Source: Pseudomonadota bacterium (lineage in GTDB: Bacteria; Pseudomonadota; Gammaproteobacteria; Burkholderiales; Burkholderiaceae_C). From it: a stretch of 46,662 nt of DNA. The first letter of the stretch is position 1. Each line of letters begins with the position of its first letter. The translations under genes and the position numbers were made by a program. Below the pieces are notes generated by a model. It ran no database searches. It was given only the letters and a program-made list of their open reading frames with translations, and was not told the origin of the DNA. Shown in pieces: positions 8,197-17,187 of this stretch. The DNA lies in NCBI GenBank assembly GCA_021847345.1, contig JAJZTW010000027.1, positions 1 through 46,662 of the forward strand, in the 5' to 3' direction.

Positions 8197-8443
8197 TGAA
8201 ACACGCGCGATGCATCGCGCATAAACCTATTCCCAACAGGCGTCGCCCCCGGGCGCCGCGGCCTTGTCTACAGTGCAGCTACCGGCGAACCGGCTCGCGC
8301 AAGGGCTGGTGGGCCGGGTTCCGAGTCTGCGCGTGCGCGCGTCGCAGGCTGCCGATGCAGCCGATGGCGTAAGCGCGCAGCCGCCGTCCAATGCGTCGCA
8401 TGGTCGGCATCCTGTAACCGATTGCTTCCTGTCGGGGTTGGCC

Positions 8444-8956
8444 ATGAAAAAACACTTGCTTGGTTTGTTCTTGCTGCTCGGCATGGGCGCCGCCCATGCC
8501 GGCACCGGCTGGTACGTGACCTTCGTCAACAAGAACGACTATCCGATCTATCTGAGCTTTGGCGGGCAGGACCACTGGCATTGCAACGATTTCGCCAACA
8601 ACAACACGGTCCCGGCTCGGGGCAGCATCACGCTGTACACCGAGGCCGTGGAGCAGAGCGCGGGCATCTGCGGCCTGAATGTGTCCGGGGGCGCGTTCGA
8701 TCGCGCGCACATCGAGGTCTGGCAGAACGACCATCCGTATTCGGTGACCGACAATATCTCGCAGGCGGACAATACGGGTGGAAGTTCGGCGCCCACCGGC
8801 TCCGGCGCTCCCGCCCGGGCACTTCTTCGCGCCAAGGCTCCCCAGAACCACGTCACCTACAACATCGGGACCAACCGCTCGTCGATCACCACGTCGGTGA
8901 AGTCCCTGAACAAGGGCATCTACGACACCGTGGAGGCCACCGTGACCTTCGATTGA
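8444..8956 (+). CDS. Exported small protein, unknown family
   Basis: 170 residues with a clean signal peptide: MKKHLLGLFLLLGMGAAHA, cleaved before GTGWYV. The mature protein has two Cys (HWHCND, AGICGLNV) that could form a disulfide, many Asn/Asp/Gly residues, and alternating beta-like stretches ending in IYDTVEATVTFD. The look is of a small secreted beta-sandwich. I could not assign it to a family; a ligand-binding or surface protein is possible but not shown. Upstream (8197-8443) holds no gene. It is convergent with the MoaD-like gene, with a hairpin between. Confidence 0.75.
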   Translation: MKKHLLGLFLLLGMGAAHAGTGWYVTFVNKNDYPIYLSFGGQDHWHCNDFANNNTVPARGSITLYTEAVEQSAGICGLNVSGGAFDRAHIEVWQNDHPYSVTDNISQADNTGGSSAPTGSGAPARALLRAKAPQNHVTYNIGTNRSSITTSVKSLNKGIYDTVEATVTFD

Positions 8957-8965
8957 GTTCGGGGT

Positions 8966-8992
8966 GGGGGCTGCCTGCTTGCATCAGCCCCC
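8966..8992. terminator. Hairpin between convergent genes
   Basis: GGGGGCTG at 8966-8973 pairs with CAGCCCCC at 8985-8992, across an 11-nt loop that includes the start of the MoaD-like stop codon. Position between two convergent genes fits a bidirectional terminator. No T-tract on either side. Confidence 0.45.
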
Positions 8993-9262
8993 CGTGAGAG
9001 CCTGGAATACATGCACGACCGCGCCCTCCGGCACGCGGTCGGTCAGCGTCCGGCGATCGACCACGACCCGCCGGTCGATGCTCAGCGCCACATGCCGGCG
9101 CACCGCGCCGCGCTCGTCCAGCACGTAGTCGGTGAAGCCGGGGGCTACGCGGTCCACCGCCCGCAAGACCTCGGCGACCGAGCCGGCCGGCACGTCGACA
9201 CCACCATCCCGCAGGGCCGGGAAGAACCGGTGCAGGTGGCGCGTGACTTCGACCGTGGGCAT
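8984..9262 (-). CDS. MoaD/ThiS-family ubiquitin-like protein
   Basis: 92 residues, MPTVEVTRHLHRFFP at the N-terminus and ending FQALTGG. The terminal Gly-Gly is the hallmark of MoaD/ThiS sulfur carriers, whose C-terminus is adenylated and thiocarboxylated, and of related beta-grasp modifiers. The pattern of a hydrophobic beta-hairpin, a helix with AEVLRAVDRVAPGF, and DGAVVHVFQALTGG-like end fits the family. No moaE, thiG or E1-like gene is in the window. It starts five bases after the stop of the BNR propeller gene, so the two are almost certainly one transcript; the partner gene may define its role more than molybdopterin synthesis does. Confidence 0.85.
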   Translation of the reverse strand: MPTVEVTRHLHRFFPALRDGGVDVPAGSVAEVLRAVDRVAPGFTDYVLDERGAVRRHVALSIDRRVVVDRRTLTDRVPEGAVVHVFQALTGG

Positions 9263-9267
9263 GGCGC

Positions 9268-10452
9268 TCAGCCGAAGCGCACCGAATACACGGGCGGGAA
9301 ATGGCTGCCCAGGCAGTTCCAGGATTCTCCACGATCGTCCGAGACGAACACGTTGCCGCTTGTGCTGCCGAAGCACAGGTGATCTCCGGCGGCATCCAGC
9401 CCATGGCGCAGCACGATGTCGTAGCAGTGCTCCTGCGGCAGTCCCTTGCGCAGCGAGATCCACGACTGCCCGCCGTCGTCGGTGCGGGCGACGAACAGTC
9501 CCGCGCCGATGGCCATGCGCTGGGAGTCGGCCTGTGCCGGCACCACCCATGCGGTGTTCCCGTCGCGCCGGTCGGCCGCGATCGCGAACCCGAAATGCAC
9601 CCCGGCCTCGTGGCGACTGACCTTGCTCCAGTTCGCGGCGCCGTCGCTGCTGCGGAACACCCCGCAGTGATTCTGCTGCCACAGGTGCTCCGGTTGACCG
9701 GCGCACAGCGCCAGGCAATGCGTGTCGTGTCCCCATTCGGCCTCGGGGTCGGGCAGGTAGTCGTTGGTCATGCCGCGGTTGCGCCCGGCCCAGCTTGCGC
9801 CGCCATCGGTCGTCTCGAGGATCCCGGCGGTGGATACACCCACCAGCAGGCGCCTGTCGTCCCGGGGGTCGACGGCGATGGAGTGGATGCCCGGCTCGAA
9901 CACCCCGTAGTCGACGCTCGCCGGCGTGCCTTGCCAGTGGTTTTCGCGGGTCGCGGCGCCGTCGAACAGGTTGCCGCCACGGCTCGGATGGTTCCACAGC
10001 GGACGGTTGAGTTCCCAGGTGTCGCCGCCGTCGTCGCTGATGAACAGACCTCCGGGAATCGTTCCCGCATACAGGCGGCCCGCCTGCCCGGCATTGCCAG
10101 CCACCACGGTCCAGATCTTGTAGACCGTGGCGTCCTTGTATTCGGGCTGCGCGCTCGGTGCGCCCGGGTCGAAATCCGGGGTCGGCAGGTACTTGACGAT
10201 GTAGCGCGCGCCGCCGGGATATTTCAGCGACAGCACGTCGTGCCATGAAGCGCCGTCGTCGCTCGAGCGCGACAGCTTGGGGCCCCAGTGGCCGTGGTCG
10301 AGCGAGGCCCACAAGGTGCCGTCGCGGGGGTCGCGCATCGCGTAGCAAACGGGAATGCCGGCGTGTTCGATCGCGCGCGGCCGCCAGCTCGAGCCCTTGC
10401 GGTCGACGATGATGGTCCCCTTGCGCGTGCCCAGCAGGATCAGGCGAGCCAT
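9268..10452 (-). CDS. BNR/sialidase-like beta-propeller protein
   Basis: 394 residues without a signal peptide, starting MARLILLGTRKG. Repeated Asp-box type motifs S-x-D-x-G-x-x-W are obvious: SSDDGASWHDV, SDDGGDTWELN, TTDGGASWAGR, SSDGAANWSKV, TDDGGQSWISL and SDDRGESWNCL, spaced by about 50-80 residues, indicating a six- or seven-blade propeller of the sialidase/YCF48-like type. The catalytic Arg triad of true sialidases cannot be established by eye, so hydrolase activity is not claimed. It is cytoplasmic by sequence. Paired with the MoaD-like gene five bases downstream, which makes a protein-modifier or carrier partnership a reasonable inference. Confidence 0.85.
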   Translation of the reverse strand: MARLILLGTRKGTIIVDRKGSSWRPRAIEHAGIPVCYAMRDPRDGTLWASLDHGHWGPKLSRSSDDGASWHDVLSLKYPGGARYIVKYLPTPDFDPGAPSAQPEYKDATVYKIWTVVAGNAGQAGRLYAGTIPGGLFISDDGGDTWELNRPLWNHPSRGGNLFDGAATRENHWQGTPASVDYGVFEPGIHSIAVDPRDDRRLLVGVSTAGILETTDGGASWAGRNRGMTNDYLPDPEAEWGHDTHCLALCAGQPEHLWQQNHCGVFRSSDGAANWSKVSRHEAGVHFGFAIAADRRDGNTAWVVPAQADSQRMAIGAGLFVARTDDGGQSWISLRKGLPQEHCYDIVLRHGLDAAGDHLCFGSTSGNVFVSDDRGESWNCLGSHFPPVYSVRFG

Positions 10453-10693
10453 GCCGCGTCCCTCCCTGGCCGGGGCCGCGTGCGGCGCCGGCTCGGCTTG
10501 TGCGCGGCGTGGTGCGCCGCCGCGCGGGCGCTTGCCGGGCGCGCAAGCTGCGTCGTCGGCGGAGCCATTTTAGTCCACTGCGTCAGGGAATTGGCCCCCC
10601 GCCCCAGACTCCCAGGCGCGGGCGCGCCGGCCACTAACATGCCGCATCGAATCGCCGGGCGCGCCCCGGGAGCGACAACATGGAGAGCCAAGC

Positions 10694-11575
10694 ATGAGCA
10701 CGAATCAAGCGCCCCGCCGCATCGGTTTCATCGGCCTGGGCATCATGGGGCGCAGCATGGCCGGCCACATCCTGGCGGCGGGCCATGAGCTGCATGTGTA
10801 CAACCGCTCGCGCGACAAGGCGCGCGAACTGCTCGAGCGCGGAGCCCACTGGTGCGACAGCCCCGGCGACGTGGCGGCGGCCTGCGACATGGTCATCACC
10901 ATGGTCGGCTACCCGTCGGACGTCGAGCAGATCTACCTCGGCGCCGCGGGAATCGTCGAGCGAGCGGCGCCGGGAACCCTGCTGGTGGACATGACCACCT
11001 CCAGCCCGTCGCTGGCGCGGCGCATCGCCGAGGCGGCTGCGGCCCGGGGCTGCCACGCGCTGGACGCGCCGGTGTCGGGAGGCGACGTCGGCGCGCGCGA
11101 AGCTCGCCTGTCGATCATGGTCGGCGGCGCGCAGGCGGATCTCGATCGCGCGTTGCCCGTGTTGTCGCTGATGGGGCCCAACATCGTGCTGCTCGGTGGG
11201 CCGGGCACCGGTCAGCACACCAAGATGTGCAACCAGATCGTCATCGCCTCGACCATCGTCGGGGTCACCGAGGGCCTGGCCTACGCGCGCCGCGCGGGAC
11301 TGGATCCGGCCACGGTGCTCAAGGCCATCGGCGGCGGCGCGGCGTCGGGATTCCAGCTCAACGTGCTGGGTCCGCGCATCATCGCCGGCGACGATGCACC
11401 GGGCTTTTTCATCGAGCATTTCCTCAAGGACCTGGGCATCGCGCTGGGCGAGGCCGAGCAGATGGGCTTGCAGTTGCCCGGCCTGTCGCTGGCGCGCAAG
11501 CTGTACGAGCAGATGGCCGAGCGCGGCCTCGGACGCAACGGCACCCAGGCGCTGTTCAAGCTGTACGAATCCTGA
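10694..11575 (+). CDS. Beta-hydroxyacid dehydrogenase (3-hydroxyisobutyrate dehydrogenase/tartronate semialdehyde reductase family)
   Basis: 293 residues, the usual length for this NAD(P)-dependent family. An N-terminal Rossmann motif GLGIMG at 14-19 lies within IGFIGLGIMGRSMAGHIL. Substrate-binding DAPVSGG is at 124-130, and the catalytic Lys is K177 in GTGQHTKMCNQ. The C-terminal all-helical domain includes FLKDLGIALGEAEQMG, the family's conserved KDL segment. Members oxidise 3-hydroxyisobutyrate or reduce tartronate semialdehyde or related beta-semialdehydes; exact substrate is open. The ATG has GGAGAG six bases upstream. A 3-hydroxyisobutyryl-CoA-hydrolase-like gene at 31974 could belong to the same valine pathway but is 20 kb away. 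Confidence 0.92.
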   Translation: MSTNQAPRRIGFIGLGIMGRSMAGHILAAGHELHVYNRSRDKARELLERGAHWCDSPGDVAAACDMVITMVGYPSDVEQIYLGAAGIVERAAPGTLLVDMTTSSPSLARRIAEAAAARGCHALDAPVSGGDVGAREARLSIMVGGAQADLDRALPVLSLMGPNIVLLGGPGTGQHTKMCNQIVIASTIVGVTEGLAYARRAGLDPATVLKAIGGGAASGFQLNVLGPRIIAGDDAPGFFIEHFLKDLGIALGEAEQMGLQLPGLSLARKLYEQMAERGLGRNGTQALFKLYES

Positions 11576-11586
11576 GCTGAGCGGCT

Positions 11587-11617
11587 CGGGCCGGGGCGGC
11601 TTCGCGCGGCCGGCCCG
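11587..11617. terminator. Hairpin between convergent genes
   Basis: CGGGCCGG at 11587-11594 pairs with CCGGCCCG at 11610-11617 around a 15-nt GC-rich loop. It fills the 44-bp gap between the dehydrogenase stop and the stop of the FmdE-like gene, the expected place for a bidirectional terminator; no T-run. Confidence 0.4.
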
Positions 11618-11619
11618 GC

Positions 11620-12501
11620 TCACGGCCCGGGATCGACCGGGCTGCTGCGATAGGGATGGTTCTTCAGGCGCACGTCGGTGCGCTCGACGGGGGCGCGCAC
11701 GGTCTTCGCGGGGTCGATCCACTGCGACCATTCGAAATCCGGGATCACCTGGGCGGTGTAGCTTTCGCTCAGCGGGTGTTGCAGGATGTCGTTGACCAGT
11801 TCCCATTGCTGGTAGCGCATCAGGTCCACCTGGTAGGGCGTGGGCTTGCCGCCGGCTTTTTTCACGACGCCCTTGAGCGCCTCGATCTCGGCCGAGCTCA
11901 CCCTGGGTTTCCAGTCGATGCTGCCGGGGAGCATGACGGGTTCGCCCGGGATGTTGTTGATGCCGCGTTTCCATGTCGCCAGCACGGCGACCCGGGTGTC
12001 CGTGCGGTACAGCACGATGGCGTGCCCGTAGCGCCTGTCGCGGAAAAAGCCGAGGTTTCCGTATTGCACCCGCGCGCCGGTGAGGTAGGCCACGGCGTCG
12101 GACCAGCATGGCGAATCGCCGCTGATGCCCCACAGCACGCTGCGATCGATGATGCCGTCGGGGAACAGGGTCCGCAACGCCAGCCACGCCGCATCGGCTG
12201 CGTGGATCGTTCCTTCGCAGTCGTGGCCGTGGAAGCGGATCAGGTCCTTCAGGGTCACCGGGTAGGTGTAGGGGTAGTAGCGCCCCTGCGTGCCCTGCGT
12301 GGCCAGCATCTGGAACACGGGCGCATAGGGCTTGTCGACCATCGATGCGTACCAGGTCGGCGAGCGATCGGGAGCCTCGACACCGGTCTCGATGAAAATG
12401 TTGCGCCCTTCCACGAAGGTCGGTTCGCCTGCCTGCGCACAGCTGCAGGCCGCACCCAGCAGCCAGAGCCAGATCCAGCGCTTGCCCAGGAGCCATCGCA
12501 T
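11620..12501 (-). CDS. Exported FmdE-family-like protein
   Basis: 293 residues. The N-terminus MRWLLGKRWIWLWLLGAACSCAQAGE is a signal peptide (cleavage near AQA). The central part has the FmdE pattern: FHGHDCEGT with the GHxC metal-binding motif, a second Cys in DSPCWSDAVAYLTGARVQYGNLGF, and a hydrophobic strand HAIVLYRTDTRVAV. FmdE was named for formylmethanofuran dehydrogenase subunit E, but many bacterial members are uncharacterised metal-binding proteins. An exported copy implies a periplasmic or envelope location. C-terminal half (about 200-293) has no recognised domain. A GGGGG stretch upstream could serve as ribosome site. Not linked to an obvious operon. Confidence 0.75.
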   Translation of the reverse strand: MRWLLGKRWIWLWLLGAACSCAQAGEPTFVEGRNIFIETGVEAPDRSPTWYASMVDKPYAPVFQMLATQGTQGRYYPYTYPVTLKDLIRFHGHDCEGTIHAADAAWLALRTLFPDGIIDRSVLWGISGDSPCWSDAVAYLTGARVQYGNLGFFRDRRYGHAIVLYRTDTRVAVLATWKRGINNIPGEPVMLPGSIDWKPRVSSAEIEALKGVVKKAGGKPTPYQVDLMRYQQWELVNDILQHPLSESYTAQVIPDFEWSQWIDPAKTVRAPVERTDVRLKNHPYRSSPVDPGP

Positions 12502-12787
12502 GGCTGCACCCCCTTGTTCGCGAGTCGGGCGCGCCGGGACGGTGCGCCACGCCGACCAGTATCCGGCGGAGAAGGCCGCATTGCGTTGCGCCAGCGCAAG
12601 CGCGGCAACAGGATTGCTGGCGCCCGGGGCGCATTGCCCTTGTGTCCGGCGATTGGAAATTGTGCCTACGGCGATGGCGACAGTGTCATAATTGTGTCAG
12701 CTTGGCGGTGTAGGGCCAGTGGGCGGGCGTCGACCGCGCTCGGTGGCGGCCAGGCCTGTCCCCGGGAACCCACTGCATCCATCGACC

Positions 12788-14392
12788 ATGCTGCAACGTC
12801 TTCGCATCGGCTCGCGCCTGTCCCTGGCCTTCGGGCTGCTCATGCTGTTGCTGCTGGCGACCAGCGCCTTCGGCGTGATCCAGGCGCGCCACATCCAGGC
12901 CAATCTGAAGGACATCGTCGGCAGCCGCGTCGCTGCCGAACGCCAGGCCAATACCGCGTTCACCAATTTCCAGAGCACCACCCGCGTGACCCTGGTGTGC
13001 CTGCTGCAGTACAACTGCCCGCAGTCGTCGCTGCAGCAGATCCACGTCAACCAGCTGTCGACGAATGCCGCGATGCACGCGCTGTCGACCATGAAGCTGG
13101 ACCCGACGGCAGCCGCCGACGTGCACGCGCTCAAGGGCGTGCTGCGCGACAGCCGGGGCGCCGAGCAGGAGGTGCTGAGGGAGATGTCCGCCGGCAACTT
13201 CGCCGCCGCCAGCGACAGCTGGCTGAAGAAGTCGCGTGCCCACGTGCACGCACTGGGCGTGGCCATGCAAAGGCTGCTGGATGACCAGCAGCGTGGCATG
13301 GATGCGATGTACGCGGGCAGCCAGGCCGACTATCAGCATGCGTTGCGCACCAGCATCGCGACCGCGGCGCTGGCGCTGGTGCTGGCCATCGCGCTGGCGT
13401 GGAGCATCACCCGCTCCATCACGCGGCCGCTGGGCCAGGCCGTCGACGTGGTGCAGCGCATCGCCGACGGCGATCTCACGGTGCACGTGCCCCCCGGCTC
13501 GCGCGACGAGACCGGGCAACTGCTGCGCGCGATGGGGCAGATGACCCAGCGCCTGACGACGGTGATCGGATCGGTGCGCCAGTCGGCGGCCCAATTGCTG
13601 GCTGCCTCGTCGCAGGTGTCGGCGACGTCGCAAAGCCTTTCGCAGGCGGCTTCCGAGCAGGCGGCGTCGGTGGAACAGACCTCGGCCACGCTGGAGCAGG
13701 CCAGCGTGTCGATCCGGCGCAATGCCGACAACGCCAGCCTGACCGACACCACGGCGCAGCAGGTCGCGCGTCAGGCGCAGCAGGGCGGGGACGCGGTGCA
13801 GGGAACCGTGTCGGCCATGCAGTCGATCGCCGAGCGCATTTCGCTGGTGGACGACATCGCCTACCAGACCAACATGCTGGCGCTCAACGCAGCGATCGAG
13901 GCGGCACGCGCCGGGGAGCACGGCAAGGGCTTCGCCGTGGTCGCCGCGGAAGTGCGCAAGCTGGCCGAGAAGAGCCAGGCCGCGGCCAGGGAAATCGGCG
14001 ATCTCGCGGCCTCGTCGGTGAGCCAGGCGGAGGCGGCCGGCAGGCTGCTGGGCGAGGTGCTGCCGGCGATCGGCAAGACCTCCGAGCTGGTGCGGGAGAT
14101 CAATTCCGCGTCGGAGGAACAGGCCACCGGGATCCAGCAGATCAACCAGGCCGTCGCGCAGCTGTCGTCGGTGACCCAGCAGAATGCGTCGGCTTCCGAG
14201 CAGCTCGCCGCGAACGCCGAGGAGATGAACGCGCAGGCCGCGGCGCTCCAGGACACGGCGTCCCAGTTCCGCCTCGAGCCGGGCGAGCGCGGCTCGACGG
14301 GGCCTTACGGCGATTCCGGCACGGCGACCGAAACCGGCGACCAGCGCGCGTTGGGCCCGTTCGACACGCCCGCGGCGTTCGGCGCGCGCTGA
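12788..14392 (+). CDS. Methyl-accepting chemotaxis protein
   Basis: 534 residues. TM1 is about 11-31 ([20 protein letters not shown]), followed by a periplasmic four-helix-bundle type sensor (about 35-185, with two Cys in [10 protein letters not shown]). TM2 is about 188-206, then HAMP ([21 protein letters not shown]). The long coiled-coil signalling domain has the hairpin tip [20 protein letters not shown], then [20 protein letters not shown]. It transmits ligand information to CheA/CheW. The C-terminus lacks the NWETF-like CheR-binding pentapeptide. No che genes in the window. Ligand unknown; no clear ribosome site before the ATG. Confidence 0.93.
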   Translation: MLQRLRIGSRLSLAFGLLMLLLLATSAFGVIQARHIQANLKDIVGSRVAAERQANTAFTNFQSTTRVTLVCLLQYNCPQSSLQQIHVNQLSTNAAMHALSTMKLDPTAAADVHALKGVLRDSRGAEQEVLREMSAGNFAAASDSWLKKSRAHVHALGVAMQRLLDDQQRGMDAMYAGSQADYQHALRTSIATAALALVLAIALAWSITRSITRPLGQAVDVVQRIADGDLTVHVPPGSRDETGQLLRAMGQMTQRLTTVIGSVRQSAAQLLAASSQVSATSQSLSQAASEQAASVEQTSATLEQASVSIRRNADNASLTDTTAQQVARQAQQGGDAVQGTVSAMQSIAERISLVDDIAYQTNMLALNAAIEAARAGEHGKGFAVVAAEVRKLAEKSQAAAREIGDLAASSVSQAEAAGRLLGEVLPAIGKTSELVREINSASEEQATGIQQINQAVAQLSSVTQQNASASEQLAANAEEMNAQAAALQDTASQFRLEPGERGSTGPYGDSGTATETGDQRALGPFDTPAAFGAR

Positions 14393-14428
14393 GGCGGTGG
14401 ACTGAGCCGTTGCCCGGGCGGCGCCCCG

Positions 14429-14456
14429 GAGCCCGTGCTCAGGGGGCCACGGGCTC
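14429..14456. terminator. Bidirectional terminator hairpin overlapping a stop codon
   Basis: GAGCCCGTG (14429-14437) pairs exactly with CACGGGCTC (14448-14456); the ten-base loop carries the TCA that is the stop of the minus-strand permease. It separates two convergent genes. No T-run. Confidence 0.55.
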
Positions 14457-16037
14457 GGATTCCTTGCGGGAGATCTCGCGCAGGTACGCGTTGGTGTCCT
14501 CGGCGCTCAGTCCGATGCCCAGCGCGATGCCGAGAATCACCAGGCTGAACAGCGCGCCGGCGGCGAGCGACTCGTAGAAGCTCATGGCGCCGTCACCTCC
14601 CATGGCCCTGGGCCCAAGCACCAGCAGCAGCCACAGACCGCCGAAGTACGGGAACAGCCACCAGCCCTGGCGCCAGCCGAAGCTTGCCGAGCGCTGCGAG
14701 CCGCTGCCGTAGAAGTACACGACGTAGACCGCGAACAGCACGGCGATGGCGCCGAACAGGAAGTCGCCGGTGGCCAGCCCGGTCCATTGCACGATCCACG
14801 TCGACACGATGAACGACAGCGGGGCGATCAGCCACGCGCCGCCGAGCTTGAAGGGGCGCCGTGCGTCCGGCGCCGCGCGACGCAGGTGCAGCAGCACGAT
14901 GCCGCCCAGGCCGTAGGTCAGCACGGTGATCGACGAGATGTAGCCGACCAGTTTCTGCCACGACGGGAAGGGAAAGAAGAACACCAGCCCGACCAGGTAG
15001 GTCACGATCAGCGCGGCCATCGGAACGCCGTTGCCGTTGATGCGCGAGAGCATGTCGGGGAACGAGCCCATCTCGCCATTGGCCATGGTGATGCGTGACG
15101 TGGCCGTCGAGTAGATGAATCCGGTGGCGCCTGGCGAGACGATGGCGTCGGCATACAGGATCACCCCCCACCAGGCCGCGCCCACGCTGACGGCGATGGC
15201 GGCCAGCGGCCCGGTGATGCCGGCGAAGTGCAGGTGGTTCCAGCCATTGGCGATGTCCGCCGGCCGCAGCGCCAGCAGGAACGCCACCTGCAGCGCGATG
15301 TAGATCACCGACGCGAGCACCACCGAGCCGATCACCGCCAGCGGGATGTTGCGCGCCGGGTTGGCGGTCTCGCCCGCCATGTCGATGGCCTGGCGAAAGC
15401 CGAGCAGGCTGAAGATCACGCCGGCCGTCGCCACCGCCGAGAACATGCCCGTGACGCCGCCGTCGCCCTTGACGATGTGCAGGTTGCCCGGATGGTCGGA
15501 CAGGCTCACCAGCACGACGATGGTCAAAACCGGAATCGCGATCTTCCACCAGGTCGCCACGGTGTTGATCATCAGCACCCAGCGGATGATCAGCATGTTG
15601 AGCAGCACGAACACCGCCAGCAGCACCGCGGCCCAGATGAAGCCCATCGAGGTGAGAACCCCGGTCTGCGTGTCCACCAGGCCCGGCAGGTAGTTGTTCG
15701 CGTAGGTCAGCACCGCTTCGACCTCCACCGGCGCGACCGACACGTAGGCGAAGAACAGCAGCCAGCCCCAGACCCTGCCGACCATCAGCCCGTGACTGAC
15801 GTAGCTCATGTGCACCAGCGCGCCGCTCTTGGGCATCATCGTGGTGATCTCGGAGAACACCAGTGCGAGCAGCAGCACGGCCACCGCGCCGATCACCCAC
15901 GACCCGATGGCGCCCGGTCCCGCGGTGGTCGCCGCGTGCAGGCCGGCGAACAGCCAGCCTGAACCGATCATCGCGCTGACACTGGCGAACAGCAGGCCAA
16001 TCGCGCCCGCCTCCTTGCGTAGGCTTGCTTGCGGCAT
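14439..16037 (-). CDS. APC-superfamily amino-acid permease (aspartate:proton symporter-like)
   Basis: 532 residues with roughly 12 or more membrane helices. The N-terminal motif GLLFASVSAMIGSGWLFAG is the helix 1 unwinding region of APC transporters, and GETANPARNIPLAV after helix 6 is the classical APC E-x-x-NP-R-x-x-P signature. Overall layout resembles the YveA-type aspartate:proton symporter group. The start at 16037 is supported by GGGAGG six bases upstream; an earlier start (16109) would add a polar lead without ribosome site. The C-terminus is cytoplasmic and charged. Regulation is unclear; the LysR gene lies upstream on the same strand. Confidence 0.9.
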   Translation of the reverse strand: MPQASLRKEAGAIGLLFASVSAMIGSGWLFAGLHAATTAGPGAIGSWVIGAVAVLLLALVFSEITTMMPKSGALVHMSYVSHGLMVGRVWGWLLFFAYVSVAPVEVEAVLTYANNYLPGLVDTQTGVLTSMGFIWAAVLLAVFVLLNMLIIRWVLMINTVATWWKIAIPVLTIVVLVSLSDHPGNLHIVKGDGGVTGMFSAVATAGVIFSLLGFRQAIDMAGETANPARNIPLAVIGSVVLASVIYIALQVAFLLALRPADIANGWNHLHFAGITGPLAAIAVSVGAAWWGVILYADAIVSPGATGFIYSTATSRITMANGEMGSFPDMLSRINGNGVPMAALIVTYLVGLVFFFPFPSWQKLVGYISSITVLTYGLGGIVLLHLRRAAPDARRPFKLGGAWLIAPLSFIVSTWIVQWTGLATGDFLFGAIAVLFAVYVVYFYGSGSQRSASFGWRQGWWLFPYFGGLWLLLVLGPRAMGGDGAMSFYESLAAGALFSLVILGIALGIGLSAEDTNAYLREISRKESEPVAP

Positions 16038-16224
16038 GGAATGCCTCCCCTGCTTGTTGGAATGCGTTCGATGTGCAAAAAAGAATAATTCGCGACCTGC
16101 TGGCGTCAAGTTCGCGAATGTGTCGAATCGGGTCAGCGCGCGACGCAGCAGGCGCGGGCGCCCGCATCGTGTCTCGTGGCTTCACGCATCGTTGCATCCG
16201 CTCACGATGCGTCGGCAGTCGGAG

Positions 16225-17097
16225 CTACAGTCGGTCCCCGTTGGCCTGGATCAGCGCCGCCAGCGAGCGGGCCGCCGGGCTCGAGCCCGACAGGCGCTCG
16301 ACGACGACGAACTCGACGTCGCCGAGTTCGGGAAGGCGCAGCGCCTCGGCGCCGCCGCGCAGCGCTGGCGGCACCAGGGTGTCGTTCTGCGCGGTCACGC
16401 CCAGCCCGGCCAGCGTGGCCGCCATGAGTCCGCCGAAGCTTCCGCTGGTGCAAACGATGCGCCAGGCCAGTCCTGCCTTGTCCAGCGCCTCGACCGCCAG
16501 GTCGCGGGTGATGCTGGGCGGTGCGTAGACGATCAGGGGAATCGCCTGCCCCGGCTCGAGCGCGAAGCCCGGGGCGGCGACCCAGCGCAGGCGCCGCCGC
16601 GCGATCAACTGCCCGCGCCCGATGCTGCGCCGACGCTTGGCGAACACCAGGTCGAGATCGCCGGCGTCGAGCTTGTCGAGCAGGCCGGCGCTCAGTCCCA
16701 CGGTGAGTTCCAGGTCCACGCGCGGATGGCTGCGCGCGAACTCGCGCAGGATGTCGGGAAGGCGCGACGACACGAGGTCGTCGCCGACGCCGAAGCGCAG
16801 GCTGCCGCGAAGTTCCGAGCCGCTGAAATGCGCCTTCGCACGCTGCTGCAATTCGAGCATCGAGCGCGCGAAGCCCACCATGGCCTCGCCGTCGTGGGTC
16901 AGCGACACGCCATGGGTGTCGCGCGCCAGCAGGCGGCGCCCGGCCTGTTGCTCGAGACGCCGCACATGCTGGCTGACGGTGGATTGGGTCAGGCCCAGGC
17001 GCCGCCCGGCTTCCGTGAAATGCCGCATCTGCGCCACGGCCAGGTAGGTGCGCAGCAGCAGCGGGTCGAACAGCGGCCCCTTGTCATCGTCGTCCAT
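16225..17097 (-). CDS. LysR-family transcriptional regulator
   Basis: About 290 residues. The N-terminal winged helix-turn-helix (FDPLLLRTYLAVAQMRHFTEAGRRLGLTQSTVSQHVRRLEQQAG) is typical. The effector domain begins near GSLRFGVGDDLVSSRLPDIL. The start is uncertain: ATG at 17097 (MDDDDKG), ATG at 17118, or TTG at 17130 are all in frame and none has an ideal ribosome site. It is divergent from the BASS-family carrier at 17188, the usual layout for a LysR regulator and its target, so it probably controls that gene and itself. The short intergenic gap includes an imperfect ATTG...CAAT dyad around 17107-17132, a weak operator candidate. Confidence 0.9.
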   Translation of the reverse strand: MDDDDKGPLFDPLLLRTYLAVAQMRHFTEAGRRLGLTQSTVSQHVRRLEQQAGRRLLARDTHGVSLTHDGEAMVGFARSMLELQQRAKAHFSGSELRGSLRFGVGDDLVSSRLPDILREFARSHPRVDLELTVGLSAGLLDKLDAGDLDLVFAKRRRSIGRGQLIARRRLRWVAAPGFALEPGQAIPLIVYAPPSITRDLAVEALDKAGLAWRIVCTSGSFGGLMAATLAGLGVTAQNDTLVPPALRGGAEALRLPELGDVEFVVVERLSGSSPAARSLAALIQANGDRL

Positions 17098-17187
17098 GAT
17101 GACTGATATTGTGGTCATGCCTCTTGCCAATTACAAGCTGGCGCGCGAACATCGTCCTCCCGCAATCGCGAACCCCGATCCCTTCCC

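Noticed and set aside
10680-10697. Five-codon frame (MESQA) overlapping the dehydrogenase start
   Set aside because: No ribosome site of its own; its GGAGAG is the ribosome site of the main gene, so chance is more likely than a regulatory uORF.
12660-12693. Promoter for the chemoreceptor (TTGTGC ... CATAAT)
   Set aside because: Spacer of 22 bp is outside the usual range and no flagellar sigma-28 pattern is present.
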